This document shows positions 10,825 through 22,155 of a stretch of DNA of 64,000 nt, piece after piece. The position numbers and the translations under genes were made by a program. A model generated the notes under the pieces. It was not told where the DNA came from and ran no database searches. It saw only the letters and a program-made list of their open reading frames with translations. Numbering within the stretch: position 1 is the stretch's first letter; every line of letters starts with the position of its first letter. This stretch comes from Adineta vaga (Eukaryota; Rotifera), in NCBI GenBank assembly GCA_021613535.1, contig CP075494.1, positions 15,500,001-15,564,000 on the forward strand, written 5' to 3'.

Positions 10825-11215
10825 GTTCTTTTTCTCTTCCTTTATAGTATCATTTTGTTCTGTAAAATTAAGAAGAAAGAACAGCGAAAAGAGAAAGCTG
10901 TCAAAATAATCATTTCAAAGTTGTTTTACATTCTTTTTGAAATATGGATAATTGAATGCAATAACGTAAAGAAATGTGGGTGTAGGTGAGAGGTGAGAAT
11001 AACATATTTACACGTCAATTCCACCTACATCCACACTCTTCTTGCCGATCTTTATATAGTTTTTGACAAAAGACAATTAGCTTATGTGAACAATTTTTAA
11101 TATAAATTACAAATATACTTCAATTAAGTGCATGTAGATAGATTGAAATTGTATTCACTCGATTTTGTGCAGTATCTCTCTATATTTTGTTTATCAACAA
11201 CAACATCCAGTCAGG
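10825..11215. other. Intergenic, 3' of the PARP gene
   Basis: Tail of the Cdh1-derived duplication, then AT-rich sequence in which nothing further is seen. Confidence 0.4.
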
Positions 11216-13115
11216 TTATCTATAAGTGATCAGATATTCTCCGAATGCTTGACTATCTCGATAAATGACAAATATGTGGGAACCATCTGTAGTTGAATCG
11301 AATCCCGCCGGACTAATTTTCATAGAAGAATCACCTTTCGCTGACTTTCCAACTAATACTCGTGCTAAAAACATTCGTCGTTCGCCTTTAGCATTCGCTG
11401 CCGCATATGTATGGCTATAACTTGCATCTGATGAAAAATAGCATCCTTGACCATAAGAAGTTCCTAATAGCAAAAAGAAAAATCAATTCCTATTGCAGAA
11501 CTTATTCGAAAGATAAAAACTACGCATACCATGAGCACCAGCAAAGCCTCGATTAAAAAACTCTTTCATAATACCATCAGCAGCTTTCTCTGAACATCCA
11601 TGAAATAAGCGTTTTTCTGTATTTTGTTTGAGTCGATCATTGAAATCGTCTCGTTCTGCCAAATACTGTCTATACCAACGCTTATTTCGAATGTTCTCAA
11701 TACGTATGACTTCTTTGCACAGTTTATCAGGCATACTCGATCGAAATGTCTGAAGAACTTGTTTAAATGCGTTGCTAGACGGCTCTAGTATTCGTCGTTC
11801 AAAAGCTGGTCCAATATGTTTTGGTGGAGGTTTTCGAGGTGCTACTGAATGACGTATAGGTGGTCTTGGAGGAGATTTTATCAGCTTTAACTGCTCTTCA
11901 AATTTGTTGAAAACGATAGACTCTCTTGATTGAATTACAAAGTAAACTGAGAGGGGTAAGTTTGGCCGTTGTTCTAGTTCATAAGCAACAGCTCTCATTA
12001 ATGTTTCGGCTACAAAGGTCGCATCGCAACCATTTAGACCACAACCAACACCTGGAAATACGAGTGATCGAATAGTGATTGTCTTTTCATTTACTATTAA
12101 TTTTATAGCTTCAGAAACAATAGTTCGAAACACCCACTTATCAGCACTTTTAGATAATTTTGGTGCCGGAATAAAGAATATCTTTTTGCACGGTAAACGT
12201 CCATTGTTAGTACTAAACGATGTATCTGGTTGAGCTTGTGCTTGTTCTGTATAGAGTTTTTTAATCGTATCTCCTGCTTGTTGAAGAACAGAGTCTCTTA
12301 AACGAACGGCTGTTGAAATGACAACAATGGCATCCATCTATAAACAAAGTGAGATGAGAAGCGAAAGAAAAAGAAAATCGAGAGCTTAAATTTTCTTGAT
12401 TATAGTTCAACAAATTTTTTTTACCTGTTGTTGTGTGATATCACCTGTACATACATGCATCGAGCCACTAAATATTTTAATACCTATACAGTAAGGCAAT
12501 GGAATGGTCAATGATAATATACAGCAATCACATAGTGTTAGAAACTTCGCAAGATTTGGATGATTTTCCCACTTCGCTTTTTACAAAACCTTATTTTGAC
12601 TAATAATCAAATGAAATGCTCTAGTTCATTTTGTATTCTGTGGGTTGTAAACCTTGAGTTTTTCAAAGCCACTTCGAATTAAAATCTGAGAGTAATTCGA
12701 ACATATCTATGTAGATTTACCTGATGTGTCTTCTGTTGATTTTGGCGTTGCGGAAATTATTGCGTTACCTTTACACTAGAAAAATGACAAAACCAATGAT
12801 TAACTTCTAAGCATGAAAAATTGATATATTTGTTCTTTTTGTTGATCATCTATCATTCTCTCTCACAATGGTCGATGTTTTCCTATCAAAATGTATACAA
12901 CCACAATGAAAGTGTATTACTTACTCGGTGATATTGAAGATCTAAAGCTGTTCCAAACTGTTCATGACATCGGTTGCATATATGTGTGGAAGGAACAGTT
13001 TTGTCCACTTCTACTCTGTAATAATACGAAAAACAGTTAGCAAAAGTGCATACATAAGAACGAAATATAGTACAAACTTTTGTTTATCCGCTTTTGAACT
13101 TATCTTATTTCCCAT
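11216..13115 (-). CDS. Zinc-finger / macro-domain PARP (mono-ADP-ribosyltransferase type)
   Basis: Six minus-strand exons (13115-13078, 13015-12925, 12775-12721, 12483-12425, 12337-11530, 11463-11216) keep frame throughout and give 432 residues. The N-terminus MGNKISS fits an N-myristoylation signal. Next comes a C2HC-like finger (CNRCHEQF ... YHRC, about residues 25-44). A macro domain follows (HVCTGDITQQQMDAIVV to SLVFPGVGCGLNG and SVYFVI, about 65-220); its first ligand loop is degenerate, with VISTA where NAAN is usual. A PARP catalytic domain closes the protein: LFHGCSEKAADGI supplies the NAD-binding His, GQGCYFSSDASYSH the Tyr, and the end EYLITYR is like PARP14/15. This suggests mono-ADP-ribosylation, perhaps at a membrane, in stress or defence. 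At 432 aa it is far smaller than vertebrate macro-PARPs. The donor gtttgt after exon 1 is non-standard, so the N-terminus is the least certain part. Confidence 0.8.
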
Positions 13116-14237
13116 TTTCGAAATAGAAATATTTTTATCTACAAATAAAAATCGATTCCAATATGAATTTTTCTGCAGGAGAACAGAACAAAGTCGAAGA
13201 AACTATCCTCATATAAATTAACTGAATAAGAAAAATCTTTCTACTACTTTATCCAAAATGAATAAGATCCTATTTAACCCAACAAATGTTGAGGATATGA
13301 GTTTGTACACGTAACATCTAAAATCTTTAAACATATTTCATATACAGGAAGTCTTAATCTAGGAAATAAAACTTTCCAACATACTTTGGATAGAATGAAA
13401 TGAGTCAATAGTTAAACATTATATGTCATTCATAAGACACAGAACAGACTGGTATCCATATATTGAGAATCAAAGAATTTTAACAATAAATTCACTACAT
13501 CATTGGGAATGTATATGTCTGTATGAATTTCTATTTCTCTATGCGAATAAAACATAATCTTTGCCATTGATTACTAATATTCAACAACACGGATTTCGAC
13601 GAAAAAGAAAAAGAACAAAATTCACATGTTTTATTGTTGCCTCTATTAACGCAGAAGAACTTCGTTCTGTTTATTGTGATAATAGTGAATATAAAGGTGC
13701 GCATATATCGTTACATATCACAATATGTATATGACAATTTATGATGAGAGTTAACTGGTTTTCTTCCAAGGAAAAGACATTTATTGCATTTTTCAAAACG
13801 TTTCGTTCTTTTTTGGTAGCTGTAAGTTTCACAATGAAATTTATCTGTATAAGGTTCTCTCTCATATGACCATCTACTCTGAATATAATCGAGAACCGGT
13901 TTGCTTACAAGCCATCATTTCATTTTTAGACGTTATTGAGATTGTGGAATATTATTTGTGCTGGCATTGTTCTCTAATTATTTAAATTTCTCTAAAAGAT
14001 GTAGTAAGATACGATGTTACAAACAACACTTCAGTTTACTAGGAGTGTGGCATGCCCAGTAGAAGAGAATAAAAAGAGGAATCCAGAAAATTCTGTTGAT
14101 ACATTGCTTCTATTAGTTGACATTTATAGGTATTGAAAAAAAAGAGTTGGTGAAGTAAATCATACACAGCGGTAAAAATTCATGGAAATACTCATTGTCA
14201 TCATTCATCATCGGCGTTTAATGTCATTGACGATACG
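13116..14237. other. Intergenic
   Basis: AT-rich. I see no supported gene or repeat. Confidence 0.4.
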
Positions 14238-15101
14238 TTAACATCTGAAGATATTAATAGCGAAGTTTTTCAGCAAGGTGCGTACGTGTTGATTAGTAGA
14301 TACCAATAATAATACATCACAAAGTACAGCTAATGCTGATAATATCTGAAAACATTCATTCAAAATAGTCGGGACGTAAGCACTTTTGTTGAACAGTTCT
14401 ATACTAAAAGAAGGTGTCCATCCTACGATAAACACGATAAAAGTGCCGATTGTTATTTTAACCAAGAAAACATCACGTTTATGCGATACTTGACCATCCA
14501 TAACTGTAGCATGCACTCGACGTGCAGAATTACGCACAAATATTAGAGTACGAGCATTGCATATAGTGACAATTATGATTGGTAAGAATAACGTAGTTAC
14601 TAGGGTATAATACGATAAAAAAGTTATTTCCTCTGAAGTATAACACAGGAAACCATCTACAAATAAGTACGGTACGGCAATCAAAAGAGCAGTAAGCCAT
14701 CCTAGAATCATGCAAATCCATAAACATAAGTTTGAACGAAAGATGCGTTTGTGTGCATAAACAATCGTGAGGAATCTACTAATGGCAAATACACAATGCG
14801 AGTACGTCAGTTGACATGCGGTCATTATTATCATATAAACTTGGGAACGACAAGATAAACTGCTGTATATGTGGAGTAATTGCTGAATACTCATCGCCAA
14901 CATCATAATACTAAACAATGCACTTGTGAGACAAACATTGATTGTGAACCAATTTAGTTTGTTGCTACGAAGTGTTGGTTGGATCAGTATAAGAGCTGTG
15001 TAAGCAATGGAAAAAAAGATTGTGAGTGAAAGCAGTGATATTTGAATGATAGCGATGAATTGATTATTTGAAAACACATCGATAGTAGAAGATTCGTTCA
15101 T
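14238..15101 (-). CDS. Orphan rhodopsin-like 7TM receptor A
   Basis: A single exon of 287 residues with seven hydrophobic segments (near residues 17-40, 52-72, 85-108, 128-148, 162-182, 214-236 and 247-266). SRFLTIVY at the end of TM3 stands for DRY, and GWTP in TM6 for CWxP. A Cys before TM3 (SLSCRSQVY) could pair with the extracellular-loop Cys (DGFLCYT). The TM7 NPxxY is replaced by LLVSTNQ, and the C-terminal tail is very short. N-glycosylation is possible at NES. It is intronless, like the other two receptors in the window and unlike the other genes, as expected of lineage-expanded chemosensory or peptide receptors. Ligand unknown. Confidence 0.75.
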   Translation of the reverse strand: MNESSTIDVFSNNQFIAIIQISLLSLTIFFSIAYTALILIQPTLRSNKLNWFTINVCLTSALFSIMMLAMSIQQLLHIYSSLSCRSQVYMIIMTACQLTYSHCVFAISRFLTIVYAHKRIFRSNLCLWICMILGWLTALLIAVPYLFVDGFLCYTSEEITFLSYYTLVTTLFLPIIIVTICNARTLIFVRNSARRVHATVMDGQVSHKRDVFLVKITIGTFIVFIVGWTPSFSIELFNKSAYVPTILNECFQILSALAVLCDVLLLVSTNQHVRTLLKNFAINIFRC

Positions 15102-16921
15102 ATTGGAAATGGATGTGTCGTCAAAATAATGTGTTGATTATATACTACTATTATCTATCGTTAGTGTTGAGAAGAAATAGAAGTTTGACGAACGACAAAC
15201 AGTATACTTTGATGATGATTACTATGAGTCTATTCAATGTAATTCCTCTTCAATGGTTCATTAAAAGAGAAAAATCTATTCATAAAAAAGATGTCGATTA
15301 TATCTTTTCTTTGAAATCGTAAGACACAGTTGTTTGCTCAATTATAATTTTAATAAATATCTATAATTAAGTATTCTAATGTATGTTATAAAAAAAAATA
15401 TTTTTAGTAGTTATGACAATACGACAATAATTTAATGTAGAATCTAGAGTAGAAATAACAAAGTCTATGAGTAATACACTACTGATGAATCTTTTATGCT
15501 AGAATAACTTGTTTTATGTATGACAGATAATACATTTCATTTCATGCATGTTATAATCTACTTTTTTTCCTACTGTCAATCTGTTTTTATGGCAGTCATT
15601 AGAAATTCGATTTAAAATCAAGACGATAGTCATGTACAGATAATTTTCAAAGAGAACTATACATCTAAGAATGAATCAATCTAATGTAAGACATTTTTTG
15701 CTTTTTAATGGCCTCGCTGATTATGGAGATATGTACTTCCCATCGAGTCACATCATCGTCCACATTCACCCTTATTGATATGAAATTAAAGATTATAATG
15801 AATCCATATCTATACCAATCTGATGTCGGTTCCCATCTAGGGTGAAGATGGGGGTGCAGTTCCGTTAGCGAATCGGGAAATTAGACGGAATTTAATCAGT
15901 ATGTAATATTATCGATGTGTCATGTATGAAACGGAATCCCGTGTAATCAGTAGAAAAGGATTTTAGAAGCAGAATCGATTCCACAATGTTTAACATGACG
16001 GGATAGGATGTATTCTGAGAAAGAAAGGTTTCCACAATCTGTCATGTGGCATTAAATTGTCACTCTCACTACTCATTACAATGTGAAATCAGGTTCGTAC
16101 ACAAACTGGATATATACATTCACTTCAGTTCATCGTTAATACAAAAAGAAAATATCAAATTAGTACTTTCAAACCTTGATTTAACAAGAAAATTGATGAC
16201 TAGCGTACTATAGCCGATGCTATATGCACCTGGAACATTCGAACAGCATAAATCAATACGAACTCAGTGCATTTAAAATTCTAAACGCTGACAAAAAGTG
16301 TGATTAGAATATTTATTGTTGTTAAAAAAATTAAAATTAACTTCTCTAATGAATCTGATTACAACATAAATGATTAAAGTCAGTTATAGTGATAGTGAAG
16401 TTGGTCAAGCCATTCAACCTAATAAGAAATCGAACTAATATACTTGAATAGTTGAAATTTTTTGCTATTCAACTATTCAGCTATTCAGTTATTCGTATCA
16501 GTGCGGGTGAATGTTGTTGCGAAAGGTGATGCCTCCGTTTCGAGTATTACACTACTGAAAATATGATAATTTTCAAAATAACTTATCACACTAATAACGT
16601 ATTTTTTACGCTTTTTCTGATGTCTACTTGTACGATTACAAACTACAAAGTTTCTTTGTGCACTTTTGTTGTGTTGTCGTTGCTGGAAAAAGCGATGAAA
16701 AATGACGCGCAGTAAGACGTTAGGGGATTATCATTGATAACAGGACGGCCATACTCTATGTTTGGATTGAGAGTATCCTTCGATTAATTGTTGAATAAAT
16801 TTACTTCGAAAATCTGCAAAATGAATAATCTTTTTATGCTCCATTTTGAATAGTATATATTATGCATTGAATGTTGATAAATCCAATAGATGAAAGAAGA
16901 ATTTCTTGTATGATTTAATAT
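15102..16921. other. Intergenic
   Basis: No gene is supported. A short imperfect tandem of ctattca-like units occurs at about 16465-16495. Confidence 0.4.
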
Positions 16922-17545
16922 TTATATCAGTTTTATCATCTGAGTCCATGTTTCTGTTGTAATGAACAATACATTTTGATTTGTCAATTCTTTTTCTAAT
17001 ATCTTCTAATCAGTTTTTCGTGTTTTAATCATCCTCGACCTGTGAATTTACATAACATAATGACTTTTTTATCTTCAGATAATTGACCTAAACTATATAA
17101 CGATTTACTAGAATACCATCGCACTTACCATTTGTAAATATAGCCATAAATGTTCCTTTTTTCCAGATTAATGAGTCTAATACAGTCATTCAATGCATCT
17201 AAAGACATACAAAAGTGTACAATTTGAAGAAACAGCTGGTAAAGAAATTACTTCGATATTGTTTAGATAATATGAAAACGCCGGCACGACCTGCACATAA
17301 CGTTGAAGTTTCATCATTATTTTGTTCATCATTGGAAAGTTCAATTGAACAAGAATATATCTAAAAATAAGGAGGATACGATATTTTAGTAAAAATAAAT
17401 TACACAGAAGAAAATTGATTACTTCGATTTAGATTGTTGAACTGATGCATTAATCATTTCTGTACAAACCTAGACAAATTACCGATACCTCGGCGTTCAC
17501 ACATATCTTCGAACAAATCTGAATATCTTTTCAACGATTATGGAT
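16922..17545 (-). pseudogene. TPR-repeat relic, second copy
   Basis: Minus-strand fragments parallel the relic at 9.8-10.7 kb. One has KRYSDLFEDMCERRGIG; another holds TSTLCAGRAGVFILSKQYRS; one reads DALNDCIRLINLEKRNIYGY (compare DSLEYSNRAIDVQQTNIYGH in the other copy). Then come SSKSLYSLGQLSEDKK and a C-terminal TETWTQMIKLI ending at TAA 16922-16924. The segments are separated by GT..AG-like joins, but several are interrupted by stops or need frame changes. The shared helices, order and strand show common ancestry with the other copy. It is probably a dead member of a TPR family. Confidence 0.5.
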
Positions 17546-18339
17546 TGTTATATTAATGATACGGACGATTTACTGTTGTGGTACGATCAGAAGAAATAGA
17601 AATTGTAACCATGCCTATAGCTATATGACAGAAATATGTATTTGATAGAAAAAAATATGCGTTCAAATGATACAGTTGACATTCTATTCTATTCAAACAT
17701 TTCTTTTTTTTTAAATTAAAAAAGAATTTTAAATAATTTACTTTCTTAACAATAAGTTGTTAAGGAATGAATTGAGCAAAATAAGAGGAAAACGATGCAA
17801 AAGGATTTTCATATTTCTACACCCTCAGATAGGTGATGATATCGTGACTATGATGAAATAAAGCTTTACTTAGTAGAAAATACAATTATTTAACATCTCA
17901 GTTGCATATCACATTCCTAATTCTTCATGTTTGTTTGAATAAAGATTAGAGATACAAGATGATCCACTGAGTGCTTTTCGTCACTGCCGATGACAATACC
18001 TTCACATATGCGCATGTAATGATATCAACGATAACCTTATTTTGTGTGATATCAATTGGGGATTATTGATTGTACTTTTCTTGATTTTAAATGTCATAAC
18101 ATAGTTTCTTCACCTTAATACGATGCAATACGCCCAAAATAAGTCACATTTTGTCCTTTATGTACCGAATTAAATCAACAAGCTTTAACAGCCGCATTTT
18201 TATGAGTAATATGGTAATATTGATTATTTAGTTTTTGGGTGTATAGCACTAGTATAAAAGAAATGATATGATACAGGTAGAATGGAAACCCATTCTTCAC
18301 AAATTTCTCGAAATACAGAACAATATTAATCACTTGAAG
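17546..18339. other. Intergenic / SLC13 upstream region
   Basis: AT-rich; nothing recognised. An in-frame ATG at 18268 could extend the SLC13 N-terminus by 24 residues. Confidence 0.4.
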
Positions 18340-20897
18340 ATGGCTACGAAATCATGCCGAACAGGATTGATCAAACAATGGTGGCGTCTTCTGATTATTT
18401 TGCTCACACCGATTATTTTACTGCCACTTCCACTCATCATTAGAAAAATTGTAGGTCTACAGTTTTACCCATATAATATGACAATCTCAATAAACTAGTT
18501 CTTTTGAATTCTCTTTAGCAAATAAGATGTGCTTATGTTGTTCTGATTCTATCGATTTATTGGGTATCGGAAGCAATGCCATATGCAGTAACTTCTTTAT
18601 TGCCCTTGTTTTTCTTTCCAATGGCAGGTATTCTACCGAGTAAGCGAGTGGGTACGAACTATTTCAAGGTAAATATTATTTGATGATATCATTTATTTAT
18701 ATTATTTATTCTTTCTATAGGATATAACAATATTATTCGTTGGAAGTATGATGTTAGCTCAAGCAATTGAACAAGTCGGTTTACATCGACGATTAGCATT
18801 ATTTCTTCTCAGTGTCGTTAGTTCATCAATTAAATGGTTTGCATTTATAAGATTTTTATGTGAATATTGAATTTTTGTCTATTTCTGATAGGATCATGGC
18901 TGGTTTAATGGGAGTAACTGCTTTTATAAGTATGTGGATAAATAATTCAGCTGCAACAAGTATTATGATACCAGCAGCCATTGCCATTATTGATGAGCTT
19001 CAAAAGCATCATGACAAAGTACAAGAACAAACTGCAACTCAACACAACAAGAAACACATCACATTCGAAGAAGATGTTGTGCGAATTGAAGTGAATGGTA
19101 CGAATATATTTTATTTTAATTACTACGATCAACAATTTCTATTTTCCATTATTAGTTGCATTCGATGATTCATTATATATGGAACCGAAAAAGACAGAAC
19201 CTTCTATGTAAGTTATAACAAATAAGATTATTTTTATTATTCAACAGTTTCCAGTGCTAAGCCTGAGCATTGTTCAAATACTCCCATAAATTCAATGAAG
19301 AAGAATCATATAGATTATCAACAACTTAAAACTGGTAAAATCAATTTTCTTTCTTCGAAAACTAACAATTAAACGTATGATTCTATACTTGCAGGTTTTC
19401 TTATTGCCGTAGCGTATAGTGCAGCTATTGGTGGTTTAGCAACACTCGTTGGAACTGGTCCGAATATATTTGTTAAAGGGTTCACCGACGAGTAATTGTT
19501 TTCTTTTCGACAATATTGATATCGATAATAAACTGAACTTTTTTTCCTACTCATAGTTTTTATAGTAAAGGACGTCATGCATTCGAAATTTCATTTACCA
19601 ATTTTCTGCTTTTCGCTCTACCAATTGGTGTTATTATGCTCATATTTTGTTGGTTATGGTTGCAACTATTATACAATCGTCGAGAGTAAATATGAACAGT
19701 GCATACGATATATGATTTGAACATACTGGATCTATTTTTAGATTGTTGCCTTGGTTGCGAAAAGATCAAAATGATGTAGAATCTCAACATCATTTACAAT
19801 CTGTTCTTAGAAAGCAATACAGAGATTTAGGCAGTTTTAATTGGAGTGAATATACAATAACTATTTTATTTCTTCTAATGGTAGCATTATGGACAACAAG
19901 AGAATTTTCAAGTTATTCTGGATGGAAGGTCATTTTCCGAAAAGAGTAAAGAAAGAAATTTTAGTCTACAATCATTTAAGAAATGAAATTATTGTTTAGT
20001 TATGTCACAGATGGAACAATTGCAATGTTAATTGGTACACTACCACTTATTTTACCCGATAAGAATCCATTTGATAGTAAGATATGATTGACATCGTCAG
20101 ATGTTTTATTGAAAATATTATATTGTAGAAAAATGGGAATATCATCCTATTCTTCAATGGGATCAAGTATGTAAAACGTTTCCATGGGGTGTATTTATGT
20201 TACAAGGTGCTGGTTTAGCTATTGCTGATGGATTTGAAGTGAGACACTTGTATGAAAGCTTTCATTTAATATGCGTTATTTCAATTCTCTAGACATCAAA
20301 TCTATCAGCTACCTTAGCAACATTACTTCAGTTTGTCGTCGGAGCTTCGCATATAATTGTCATTTTTGTAACAATTCTAATAAGTGCAATATTTACAGAA
20401 TTTACAAGCAATCTAACATGTGCCAGTATTTTATTTCCTGTACTGGATAGTATTGTAAGGAGAAATTCATAACTATTTGCTAATGACATGTCTCTACTTT
20501 GAAGAAATGACTAAATGATTCATACATAGTATAAAATACTGTCGTTTTTTTAGGCAAATACAGCAAACATTCATGCAGCACGTCTTATTTTACCATCTTG
20601 TATGGCCGTTTCTCTTTCATTTATGTTACCAATCGGTAAAATATCTTTTTTTATAACGCTTCTTAATAATATCATTTATCATTTGTAGCAACTCCACCTA
20701 ATGCAATGATATTCTCAAGTGGTAGTGTAAAAATCATTGACTTAATTAAAGTTGGATTTGTTATGAAAATAATTGGTATTGTTATCATTCTTTTTTCATC
20801 AATGATTTTATTACCACCGATCTTTCATATTTATCCATTGGCACCCATTGTCGATGATACATTACTATTTAATAACTCTATTAGTCAAGGGAATTAA
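18340..20897 (+). CDS. SLC13-family Na+-coupled di/tricarboxylate or sulfate transporter
   Basis: Fourteen small exons, all with short GT..AG introns, encode a complete DASS-family transporter that would carry dicarboxylate, citrate or sulfate with Na+ across the plasma membrane. Family blocks in order: WVSEAMPYAVTSLLPLFFFP, DITILFVGSMMLAQAIE, MWINNSAATSIMIPAA (first SNT-type motif region), SAAIGGLATLVGTGPN, then GVFMLQGAGLAIADGF, FTEFTSNLTCASILFPVL (second substrate/Na+ loop, SNT motif) and FMLPIATPPNAMIFSSG near the end. A hydrophilic loop (DELQKHHDKVQEQ) sits where the family has its large cytoplasmic loop. I start at 18340 (MATKSCRTG) because it precedes the first membrane segment by a normal distance. 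The exon-6 acceptor at 19254, not the earlier tcaacag, keeps frame. Substrate cannot be told from sequence. Confidence 0.9.
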
Positions 20898-21663
20898 ATA
20901 AAAATCATTTCGTTGTTAATACTGTTCGCATTTTATCGTAAATCTTCTAGGAAATATGTTTTTCGACATATCTAAGTCAATGATACATAAAAACTACAAT
21001 TCTTTGGGCTAAAAAAACATATTTTTTGTAATAAACAATAAACATTCTTTATGTCGTTCTATAATAGCAAAACGAAAAATCGTAACTAGAGCGAAATGAA
21101 ATTCTCCTATTGATATGATTTGAATTGCTTCGCTTCTATTTGGAAACTGTATGTAGCTTTTGATATATATGTTATTCTGTTTTTTTGGTATCTTACGCTT
21201 GATAATATCTATAAATAATATATATATATATATCTTATTTTGTCCGTTTTGTCAATCGAGAGAAACAAAAACTACCGCAAACAACTTTAGAGGGTTTACA
21301 ATCCATAATATTCTATCTCTTTAGTGAGATATACAATGACCTATTGGAAACATATTGCTATATTCTCTATATACGGTATCTTATATTAAGGTTTTGTTAT
21401 TCCTATTATACGTATATTGGAAGTCTAAAGAACGACAAAAACCATACATATGTTCTTTTTTTCTTTCTTTCTTTCTGATAAACTAGCTCTTTCTTCTGAT
21501 ATATATATATATATATATACAGAGTTCTAATGGATTTTGCGTCGATAATTGTATTCGGGTAAGACGAAGAAAAAGGAAATCTATCATTTTTCTTCGTCAG
21601 TTATTCGGATACGCAAAAGAGGCAGTAGAACACAAGTTTTACATCACGCGCAATTCTGCAATC
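20898..21663. other. Intergenic
   Basis: AT-rich, with TA dinucleotide runs near 21219-21233 and 21499-21521 and a tttctttctttctttc tract at 21459-21476. No gene seen. Confidence 0.5.
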
Positions 21664-22155
21664 ATGCCAGGAGCTTCGAGACGAGTTCGACGTTTAGAAA
21701 AAGATGCTATTTTACGTGTAAAAGTAAGTTTTGTTTTCATCGATAAGTTCATTCGATTTCATAAGAAATAATTTATAGAATACTGAATATACACGTGAAC
21801 AATCGGATAGTTATATAACAAGTTTAAATCTTAATTACGATGATGATGATACCGATCGTCATCGTCGGCATGTATCGACAAGACCAATTCGTCAAATTCA
21901 ACGCGAAATTGATTATCCTGTCGAATCATTGGAGAAAATAACTGAACGTATTCAACAAGAAATAAAAAGAAGACAAATGTCAGCACCAGCTAGTAAGATT
22001 TCTCTTCTTTATCTTTGAATTAAAATCGAAATAATTGATATTTTATTCTAGCTGCAACTCATTCATCATCAACAGGCGATCGCGCAAGTCGTGATACTGG
22101 AACACCAGCAAAATATACGAACAACAAACACCCTAGCAGCAACAAACTCTACTAA
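21664..22155 (+). CDS. Small basic orphan protein, three exons
   Basis: Exons 21664-21723, 21779-21992 and 22052-22155 join in frame to 125 residues. The start MPGASRRVRRLEKDAILRVK is strongly basic. The middle (NYDDDDTDRHRRH) is mixed-charge, then a predicted helix (SLEKITERIQQEIKRRQ) leads to a Ser/Thr/Asn-rich tail. There is no membrane segment. I do not recognise the family. Good splice sites and consistent codon use in all three exons support a real gene. An overlapping frame from 21549 has poor splice logic and is set aside. Confidence 0.6.

Noticed and set aside
12964-13221. Plus-strand frame of 85 residues
   Set aside because: It lies antisense to exons 1-2 of the PARP gene, which have splice and domain support.
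21549-21746. A 65-residue plus-strand frame
   Set aside because: It overlaps the first exon of the 21664 gene in another frame and lacks splice support.
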